Of a stretch of 55,867 bases of DNA, positions 50,072-55,867 are shown in pieces. The stretch comes from a bacterium (GTDB lineage Bacteria > Bacillota > Clostridia > Oscillospirales > Oscillospiraceae): positions 1-55,867 of the forward strand of contig JAQXJT010000008.1 of the NCBI GenBank assembly GCA_029009095.1. Direction: 5' to 3'. Position 1 is the stretch's first letter, and each line of letters opens with the position of its first letter. Below the pieces are notes generated by a model. It did not search any database, was not told the origin of the DNA, and saw only the letters and a list, made by a program, of their open reading frames with translations. A program made the translations under genes and the position numbers.

Positions 50072-51316
50072 ATGGCTGATACAACGACACGCTCCCGCGC
50101 CTTTCCGAAGCTCCGCCGCGCCCTCCCCACCCCGCTGCGACAGACGCTGGGCACGGCGTACTACACCCTCGCCAACGACCTGACCCTCCTCCGTGCCCCC
50201 GCCCCGCCGCCGCTGCGCCCGGGGCTCAATCTCTTCGGCCAGCTGACCGAGGCCTCCGGCATGGGGGCCGCCGGGCGGCTGCTGGCCGCGGGCTGCCGCG
50301 AAGCCGGCATCCCTCTCGCCCTCCACCCTCTCCGCAGCTACAGCGGCGTGGATATCCCCGTGGAGGAGTGGGAGGCGCTCTTCACCCCGGAGGCGCCCTA
50401 CGCGGCCAACCTCTTTGTCTTCAACGCCGACTGCTCGGAGTATTTTCTCCGCCAGGCGGGGGTCGGGGTGCTGAAGGGCCGCCGCAACATCGCCCACTGG
50501 TCCTGGGAGCTGCCCGTCTTTCCGGAGCGGTGGCGCCGCGCCTTCGATCGCTACGACGAGATCTGGACCATCTCGGAGTTTTGCCGCCGGGCCATCGCCC
50601 CCCTCTCCCCCGTGCCGGTGCGCGTCATCCCCTACGGGATCGCCCCCCGGCCCGATGAGGCGCTGCGCCGGGCGGACTTTGCCCTGCCCGAGGGGCGGCT
50701 GCTCTTCCTCTCCATGTTCGATGTGCGCTCCATCCAGTCCCGGAAAAACCCTCTCGGTTCTCTGCGCGCCTACTGCCGGGCCTTCCCCGGGGACAACGGG
50801 GACACCGCGCTGGTGCTGAAGGTCAGCGGCGGCACGGCGGAGGAACTGGCCCCGCTGCGCGCGCTGGCCGCGCAGCGGCGGGACATTTTTCTTCTGGAAG
50901 GCGTTTACTCCCGGAGCCGGACGGACGCCCTGCTCTCGCTGTGCGATGTGTTCCTCTCCCTCCACCGGGCCGAGGGCTTCGGTCTGCCCATCGCCGAGGC
51001 CATGGCGCTGGGCAAGTGCGTAGTGGTCACGGGCTGGTCGGGAAATATGGATTTCACCTCCCCGGAGAACGCCTGCTGCGTGAAGTACAGCCTCGTCAGG
51101 CTGGGTGAGGCCGCTGCGCCCCCCTACGACAAATGGCAGGAGTGGGCGGAGCCGGACGAGGCGGACGCCGCCCTGTGGCTGCGCCGGCTTTACGAGGAAC
51201 CCGCGCTCCGGGAGGAGCTGGGGCGGCGGGGGCGGCAGACCATCCGGGAGCGCTACTCCCCCCTCCGCTGCGGCGAGACCGTGGCGGGCAGGCTGCGGGA
51301 GCTGGGACAGCTCTGA
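50072..51316 (+). CDS. Glycosyltransferase, GT-B fold (GT1/GT4 type)
   Basis: 414 residues. The C-terminal nucleotide-sugar half carries the GT4 signature AEGFGLPIAEAMALGKCVVVTGWSGN, with the catalytic-loop Glu pair. The N-terminal acceptor half includes LNLFGQLTEASGMGAAGRLL and IAHWSWELPVFPERW, the latter seen in mannosyl/rhamnosyl transferase relatives. Donor and acceptor unknown; cell-surface polysaccharide is likely. GAGGAGG upstream; in operon with the YD lipoprotein. No membrane segment. Confidence 0.88.
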   Translation: MADTTTRSRAFPKLRRALPTPLRQTLGTAYYTLANDLTLLRAPAPPPLRPGLNLFGQLTEASGMGAAGRLLAAGCREAGIPLALHPLRSYSGVDIPVEEWEALFTPEAPYAANLFVFNADCSEYFLRQAGVGVLKGRRNIAHWSWELPVFPERWRRAFDRYDEIWTISEFCRRAIAPLSPVPVRVIPYGIAPRPDEALRRADFALPEGRLLFLSMFDVRSIQSRKNPLGSLRAYCRAFPGDNGDTALVLKVSGGTAEELAPLRALAAQRRDIFLLEGVYSRSRTDALLSLCDVFLSLHRAEGFGLPIAEAMALGKCVVVTGWSGNMDFTSPENACCVKYSLVRLGEAAAPPYDKWQEWAEPDEADAALWLRRLYEEPALREELGRRGRQTIRERYSPLRCGETVAGRLRELGQL

Positions 51317-51379
51317 AACGATACGCCGCTGTTAACTTGGCGGGGCTCGTCTCTGCCGTTTCATAAAGGAGCGATCATT

Positions 51380-53629
51380 TTGTCATCCAAAGGTAAAAGC
51401 AAATACTGGTCCGCCGGGACCCTCTTTTCCCGGGGCTGGACAGATACACTGATGCGGGAGCTGCTCCCCAAGCCCCGCTGGGAGACGCTCAACGGGCGGC
51501 GGATGCGCTGCTGGGACCGGGACGAGGTCCTGGCCGCCGAGGACACGGAGCGTTTCCAAACCGAGGCCAAACAAAAGCGCGTCCGGGAGGCTGAAGAGCG
51601 GGTGCGGCACGACGCGGACACCCAGGCGGCGCTGAACCGGGCCGCGGAACTGCTGGAGAGCGCCTTCGCCGGTGCGGAGAGCGGCGGGGAGGAGGAGCTG
51701 CTGGCCCGGCGCTACCACGAGGGCATCCTCTCCCTGCTGCCCTCCCTGCCCCACCCCGAGCGGCTGCGCCGGGGGCAGGCCGAGAGCTATATCGGCAGCT
51801 TTCTCGCCCTGACCACCCCCCGCTCCGGGGAGAACATCAACAACACGCTCCGCCATCTGGCCGCCGCGGCCTGGTACATGGGGCGCAACGAGGAGGGCAG
51901 CGCCGTAAAGAAGCTCCTCTCCCAGTACCGCAGCGTGCTGCTTTCCGTGGCGGAGCGCACCCTCGCCGCCTTCCGCGCCGCCCAGCCGGAGGCGGACGTC
52001 CGGGGGATGCTCTCCCTCTCCGACTTCCCCGCCCGGGAGCTGCTGAGCCACCCCCTCTCCTATGTCTACTCCGTCCACTATGTCCCCCGGGCCATCCGCT
52101 CCAGCCTCTCGCTGCTGGTGGCGCTGAACCCCAAGGACGAATACCCGGAGGCCCGGAGTATGCGCCGCCACTTCATCCTCCACCTGGGCGGCACCAACAC
52201 CGGCAAGACCTACGCCGGATTTCAGCGGCTGATGGAGGTGGAGAGCGGGGTCTACCTCTCCCCGCTGCGCCTGCTGGCGCTGGAGGCCCAGGAGACGCTG
52301 CTGGACGCCCATGTCCGCTGCTCCCTCACCACCGGCGAGGAGGAGGATCGGATGGAGGGGGACACCCATGTGGCCGCCACCTGCGAGAAGCTGGATATGA
52401 AGCGGCAGTGGGATGTGGCGGTGATCGACGAGTGCCAGATGATTGCCGACGCGGAGCGGGGCTACGCCTGGACGCGGGCCATCCTGGGCGTGCTGGCCCC
52501 GGAGGTGCATCTGTGCGCCGCCCCGGAGGCGGAGGGCATCCTCTTACAGCTCATCGCCGCCTGCGGCGACAGCTACGAGATCCAGTACCACACCCGCAAG
52601 GCCCCCCTCTACTGCATGAAGCGCCCCATGGACTACACGGATGTGCAGCCCGGCGACGCCTTGATCACCTTCTCCAAGGTGGGGGTGCTGAGCGTGGCGG
52701 AGGATCTGCGCTCCCGGGGGAAAAAGCCCGCCATCATCTACGGCGCCCTCCCCTACTCCGCCCGGCGGCGGCAGATGGAGGAGTTTCTGGGGGGCAACGC
52801 CCGCTATGTGGTCTCCACCGACGCCATCGGCATGGGTCTCAATCTGCCCATCCGGCGCATCATTTTCATGGAGACCAGGAAGTTTGACGGGAAAGAGGTG
52901 AGGGATCTGACCCCCGCCGAGATCAAGCAGATCGCCGGCCGGGCCGGGCGCTTCGGCATGTACGACAAGGGTTATGTGGGCGCCACGGACAACCTGGAGC
53001 TGATCCGCGCCGGGCTGGAGAGCACCGTGCCCCCCATTTCCAAGGCGGTGGTGGGCTTCTCCGATTTGGTGCTGCAGGTGGACTTTGACCTCTTGCAGGT
53101 GCTGGAGGAGTGGAACAGGATGCCCACGGTGGAGCCCTATGTGAAGCTGGACATCACCCGCTATATCTCCCTGATCTCCCGCATCCGGGAGGAGGGCTTC
53201 CGTCTGGAGAAAGAGCAGGAACTGCGGGCCGCCAACATCCCCTTCGATGAGACCGACCCGGAGCTGCTGCGGCTTTTCTTCCACTTCCTGCGCGTCTGGG
53301 CCCAGGGGGCGGAGCCGGAGCGCCCCGCCCTGCCGGATCGAAACGCCGGGAGCTACACCCTGCCCCAGTTGGAGCAGCACTGCCGGAAGCTGGATCTCTA
53401 CTTCTCCTTCTCCCGGGCCTTTGAGTGCGGCGTGGACGAGGACGCCCTCCACGCCGAGCGGGAGCAGGTGGCAGACTGGATCAACCAGATCCTGCTCCAC
53501 AACCTGCGCAACAACATCCGCTTTTGCGCCCAGTGTGGCGCGGCGCTGCCTCTCCACTACAAAGGGAGGCTCTGCAACGCCTGCTTCCGAAAAATTCACG
53601 CCGCCGCTGCCGGGAGGAGAAAGAGATGA
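51380..53629 (+). CDS. SUV3-like superfamily 2 RNA helicase with C-terminal zinc finger
   Basis: 749 residues. An N-terminal domain (1-260) of unknown fold precedes two RecA-like lobes: Walker A GGTNTGKT (270-277), Q- and Ia-type YLSPLRLLALEAQ, Walker B DECQM (350-354), and motif VI QIAGRAGRFG (517-526). The motif spellings and DAIGMGLNLPIRRIIF fit the mitochondrial SUV3 group rather than DEAD-box proteins. C-terminal Cys pairs C716-C719 and C732-C735 form a zinc ribbon. SUV3 unwinds RNA for exonucleolytic decay; that role here is inferred. TTG start at 51380 with AAAGGAG seven bases upstream. ATGA overlap with the Nudix gene. Confidence 0.87.
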   Translation: MSSKGKSKYWSAGTLFSRGWTDTLMRELLPKPRWETLNGRRMRCWDRDEVLAAEDTERFQTEAKQKRVREAEERVRHDADTQAALNRAAELLESAFAGAESGGEEELLARRYHEGILSLLPSLPHPERLRRGQAESYIGSFLALTTPRSGENINNTLRHLAAAAWYMGRNEEGSAVKKLLSQYRSVLLSVAERTLAAFRAAQPEADVRGMLSLSDFPARELLSHPLSYVYSVHYVPRAIRSSLSLLVALNPKDEYPEARSMRRHFILHLGGTNTGKTYAGFQRLMEVESGVYLSPLRLLALEAQETLLDAHVRCSLTTGEEEDRMEGDTHVAATCEKLDMKRQWDVAVIDECQMIADAERGYAWTRAILGVLAPEVHLCAAPEAEGILLQLIAACGDSYEIQYHTRKAPLYCMKRPMDYTDVQPGDALITFSKVGVLSVAEDLRSRGKKPAIIYGALPYSARRRQMEEFLGGNARYVVSTDAIGMGLNLPIRRIIFMETRKFDGKEVRDLTPAEIKQIAGRAGRFGMYDKGYVGATDNLELIRAGLESTVPPISKAVVGFSDLVLQVDFDLLQVLEEWNRMPTVEPYVKLDITRYISLISRIREEGFRLEKEQELRAANIPFDETDPELLRLFFHFLRVWAQGAEPERPALPDRNAGSYTLPQLEQHCRKLDLYFSFSRAFECGVDEDALHAEREQVADWINQILLHNLRNNIRFCAQCGAALPLHYKGRLCNACFRKIHAAAAGRRKR

Positions 53630-54102
53630 TCCTGTCCACCACCTGCTATCTGGAAAAAGACGGAAAATACCTGATGCTCTACCGGGACAAAAAGGAGAGC
53701 GACATGAACGAGGGGAAGTGGCTGGGTGTAGGAGGCAAGTTTGAACCCGGGGAAAGCCCTGAGGACTGTATGCGCCGGGAGATTTGGGAAGAGACGGGCT
53801 TCACCGTCAGGCGCTGGCGCTACCGGGGGCTGGTGACCTTCGTCTCCGACACATGGGACACGGAGTATATGCACCTCTTCACCATTCAGGACTGGACGGG
53901 GGAGGCCAAAGACTGCGACGAGGGCACCCTCCGCTGGATCGACAGGGAGCGGCTGCTGGAGCTGCCCATGTGGGAGGGGGACAGGCTCTTTCTGGAGCTG
54001 CTGGGGCAGGACGTGCCCTTCTTCTCGCTGAAGCTCTGCTACGAGGGAGAGAAGCTGGTGTACGCGGAGAAGGACGGCCGCCCCTGCGGAGGGACGGCAT
54101 GA
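53626..54102 (+). CDS. Nudix hydrolase (8-oxo-dGTP diphosphatase-like)
   Basis: 158 residues. The complete Nudix box GKFEPGESPEDCMRREIWEETG (G-x5-E-x7-REUxEExGU) is at about residues 36-58, following MLYRDKKESDMNEGKWLGVGG. This head resembles MutT/YtkD-type enzymes that clean the nucleotide pool; other nucleoside diphosphate-linked substrates are possible. Overlaps both neighbours by four bases (ATGA at each side), so helicase, Nudix and truA are translated together. Confidence 0.92.
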   Translation: MILSTTCYLEKDGKYLMLYRDKKESDMNEGKWLGVGGKFEPGESPEDCMRREIWEETGFTVRRWRYRGLVTFVSDTWDTEYMHLFTIQDWTGEAKDCDEGTLRWIDRERLLELPMWEGDRLFLELLGQDVPFFSLKLCYEGEKLVYAEKDGRPCGGTA

Positions 54103-54833
54103 GGAATTTCCGATTGACCCTGGCCTATGACGGCAGCCGCTACGCCGGCTGGCAGCGCCAGGGCAACACGCCCAACTCCCTGGAGGAAAAGCTCTCCTCC
54201 GCCCTCTCCCGACTGCTCGCCCAGCCCATCGAGATCGCCGGCAGCGGCCGCACCGACGCGGGCGTCCACGCCCGCGCCCAGGTGGCCTCCTTCCGGGCCG
54301 AGACGGACATGGACTGCGCCGAACTGCTCCGCGCCCTCCGGGCGGTGCTCCCCGAGGACATCGGCGCGCTGGGTCTGGAGGAGGCCCCGCCCCAGTTCCA
54401 CGCCCGGCTCAGCGCCGTGGGGAAGGTCTATGTCTACCGCATCTGGAACAGCGAGCTGCCCTGCGTCTTTGAGCGGAAATATGTCTGGCAGATCCCCGAG
54501 GCGCTGGATGTACCCGCCATGGAGCGCGCCGCCCGGCTGCTCTGCGGGGAGCACGATTTCAGCTCCTTCCGCAGCGGGCGCAGCAAAAAAAGCGCCGTGC
54601 GCACGGTGCACAGCATCCGTATCGCCCGGCAGGGCGAGGAGCTGCGCCTGACCTTCCGGGGCAACGGCTTCCTCTACCACATGGTGCGCATCCTCACGGG
54701 CACGCTGGTGGAGGTGGGCCGGGGGAACCTCCGCGCGGAGGAGATGCCCCGCATCCTCGAGGCACGCAACCGTGCCGCCAGCGGCCCCGCCGCCCCCGCC
54801 AAAGGTCTGACGCTCTGGGAAGTGGAGTATTGA
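54099..54833 (+). CDS. truA: tRNA pseudouridine synthase A
   Basis: 244 residues. Isomerises U38-U40 of the anticodon stem. Start LTLAYDGSRYAGWQRQGN, catalytic Asp in SGRTDAGVHARAQ, FHARLSAVGKVYVYRIWN, and the C-terminal RGNGFLYHMVRILTGTLVEVG are all diagnostic. ATGA overlap with the Nudix gene. It is the last core gene before base composition drops. Confidence 0.97.
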   Translation: MRNFRLTLAYDGSRYAGWQRQGNTPNSLEEKLSSALSRLLAQPIEIAGSGRTDAGVHARAQVASFRAETDMDCAELLRALRAVLPEDIGALGLEEAPPQFHARLSAVGKVYVYRIWNSELPCVFERKYVWQIPEALDVPAMERAARLLCGEHDFSSFRSGRSKKSAVRTVHSIRIARQGEELRLTFRGNGFLYHMVRILTGTLVEVGRGNLRAEEMPRILEARNRAASGPAAPAKGLTLWEVEY

Positions 54834-54890
54834 AAAAGGCAGCCCGCGAAAGGGTGTCTCACTAAGGGTTTTTATTCCTTGGAAAAATAT

Positions 54891-54929
54891 CGGCATAGTT
54901 TGGAGTGATCCGGCTATGCCGAGTTTTTC
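54891..54929 (+). terminator. Terminator downstream of truA
   Basis: CGGCATAG / CTATGCCG with a 15-base loop, followed by AGTTTTTCTG. It lies at the point where GC content falls, so it may belong to the inserted element. The rest of 54834-55147 contains only a short frame (54905-55120) without a binding site and the promoter below. Confidence 0.65.
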
Positions 54930-55076
54930 TGTTCCTGGGGCAGTTCGACTGCTCCGATGAAGTTCCAATGGATGAGAATGCAATTAGCAAAACAGTTCCA
55001 CACACTATAAACTCTACTGGCATTAAGACCACACTGGGGATTCCCCTCGGTTCGGTCTATTTTTTGACAATATCGC

Positions 55077-55105
55077 TTGACAAAATGGCAAGTGGTGGAT
55101 ATAAT
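55077..55105 (+). promoter_or_regulatory. Consensus promoter of the XRE regulator
   Basis: TTGACA, 17-base spacer, TATAAT, 43 bases before 55148; a second TTGACA lies at 55064-55069. A strong promoter suits an immunity repressor. Confidence 0.8.
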
Positions 55106-55147
55106 AATGGCGGTTATTAAATCAATAGCACAGAAAGGAGTGCCACT

Positions 55148-55459
55148 ATGGGAAAGGAATTAGGTTCACGCATAACCGAAACTTTGCAAAGACGTGGAAT
55201 GACACAGAAAGAATTAGCAGGACGCATAGGAGTAACAGAGGCAGTGATGTCCAGATACATTTCTGGTGATAGGGAGCCAAAACCGGACACATTGGCAAAC
55301 ATCGCAACCGCTCTTCATACCACATCGGATTTCTTGCTTGGTATTGAATGTGAAGAATTTGATCATCCCAGAATTCGCCGTCTGATTGCACGAAACGCAT
55401 CTTCCATGACTGAGCAGGAAAAAAGAGAACTGATTAACGCATTGTTCGGGGAGGAGTAA
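55148..55459 (+). CDS. XRE-family HTH repressor (ImmR-like)
   Basis: 103 residues. The N-terminal HTH (about 5-62) includes ITETLQRRGMTQKELAGRIGVTEAVMSRYISGDREPKPDTLANIATAL. The C-terminal 40 residues (EEFDHPRIRRLIARNASSM) are a short dimerisation tail. Together with the following ImmA-type protease it matches the immunity control pair of ICEBs1-like elements and phages. AGAAAGGAG upstream. AT-rich, unlike truA before it. Confidence 0.93.
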   Translation: MGKELGSRITETLQRRGMTQKELAGRIGVTEAVMSRYISGDREPKPDTLANIATALHTTSDFLLGIECEEFDHPRIRRLIARNASSMTEQEKRELINALFGEE

Positions 55460-55461
55460 TA

Positions 55462-55867
55462 TTGGGAATTTCTTTATCACACGCAAGATATGAGGAAATC
55501 AAGCAGATTGTTGTTGATTTATTCGTAAAATACGATGTCTCCTGTGTGCCTGTTAATGGTTTTGAACTTGCGACTAAAATGGGCATTAAGGTCATCCCTT
55601 ATTCAGCGATACCAGAGAGTAAACGTTGGCTACTTTTGAAAAAGAGCGCGGACGGATTTTCGGTAGAGAAGAATATCGGAGAATGGTACATCTATTATAA
55701 CGATAAAAAAGAATATGGCCGTATCAACAATACAATCATGCATGAAATAGGTCATATCGTTTTAGATCACAGCGAGGATAGCGAACTGGCAGAAAAGGAA
55801 GTGAAATTCTTTGCAAAATACGCACTTGTTCCCCCTGTGCTCGTACACAAGTTGAAACTGGATAACC
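55462..55867 (+). CDS. ImmA/IrrE-family metallopeptidase, 3' end outside window
   Basis: At least 135 residues, running off the window. The zinc motif HEIGHIVLDH is at residues 94-103 (HExxH with the following Glu/Asp region). These proteases cleave the partner XRE repressor after DNA damage to induce an element. The TTG at 55462 is chosen because GGGGAGGAG ends five bases before it and the gene begins three bases after the repressor stop; no ATG is available in that position. Confidence 0.9.
   Translation, partial: MGISLSHARYEEIKQIVVDLFVKYDVSCVPVNGFELATKMGIKVIPYSAIPESKRWLLLKKSADGFSVEKNIGEWYIYYNDKKEYGRINNTIMHEIGHIVLDHSEDSELAEKEVKFFAKYALVPPVLVHKLKLDN

Noticed and set aside
54905-55120. Short 71-codon frame before the XRE regulator
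   Set aside because: It starts inside a terminator hairpin, has no ribosome binding site, overlaps the consensus promoter, and shows no known motif.

Overview
The window looks like chromosome of a high-GC, spore-forming member of the Clostridia, most likely Oscillospiraceae/Ruminococcaceae-like. This is inferred from strong AGGAGG-type ribosome binding sites, consensus -35/-10 promoters, the CtsR-McsA-ClpC stress operon, SpoIID-like and SpoVAC sporulation proteins, a class B sortase, YlmH, a ferredoxin-linked sulfite-reductase-like protein and an ECF Co/Ni transporter. No rRNA operon and no CRISPR array was seen. Species cannot be named from the sequence alone.

Left edge (1-4.7 kb) is accessory DNA of lower GC. 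It holds a tyrosine integrase cut by the window start, a GNAT acetyltransferase, a Phd/YefM-ParE toxin-antitoxin pair, the broken-off C-terminus of a second integrase, and an AbiTii-like abortive-infection gene on the other strand. It abuts a tRNA-Pro(TGG) gene. Beside that tRNA lie two tandem, diverged units, each ending in the 5' half of a tRNA-Pro gene, and each half has its own promoter. They look like scars of serial integration at one tRNA site.

The core (4.7-54.8 kb) is GC-rich housekeeping DNA. Its main blocks are: trmB-xth-dusB-ECF sigma-anti-sigma; a lipoprotein and an M24 peptidase, divergent; trxA-trmN6-rsmI; a SpoIID-like gene; ctsR-mcsA-clpC (mcsB absent); a 55-residue ferredoxin; a TetM-like translational GTPase fused to a Rae1/YacP-type NYN nuclease domain, followed by ylmH; a C_GCAxxG_C_C/sulfite-reductase fusion; fumC and malic enzyme; a complete livJHMGF importer behind a small I/L/V-rich reading frame and an intrinsic terminator; two tandem URO-D-family methyltransferase-like paralogues next to a WYL regulator; spoVAC; sortase B; an FAD protein; ywiB-like-argS; a homocysteine methyltransferase; a Cthe_2159-like lipoprotein; cbiMQO; a PHP protein; a YD-repeat lipoprotein with a glycosyltransferase; and a SUV3-like helicase-Nudix-truA operon.

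Right edge (after about 54.9 kb) drops sharply in GC and starts an ImmR/ImmA-like repressor-protease pair, cut by the window end. A second mobile element therefore probably begins just downstream of truA.

The most unusual items are the GTPase-nuclease fusion coupled to ylmH, the tRNA-Pro scar array with the nearby AbiTii module, the possible liv attenuator, the patchily identical URO-D paralogues, and the SUV3-like helicase. All functional calls rest on motif recognition by eye; no database search was run.
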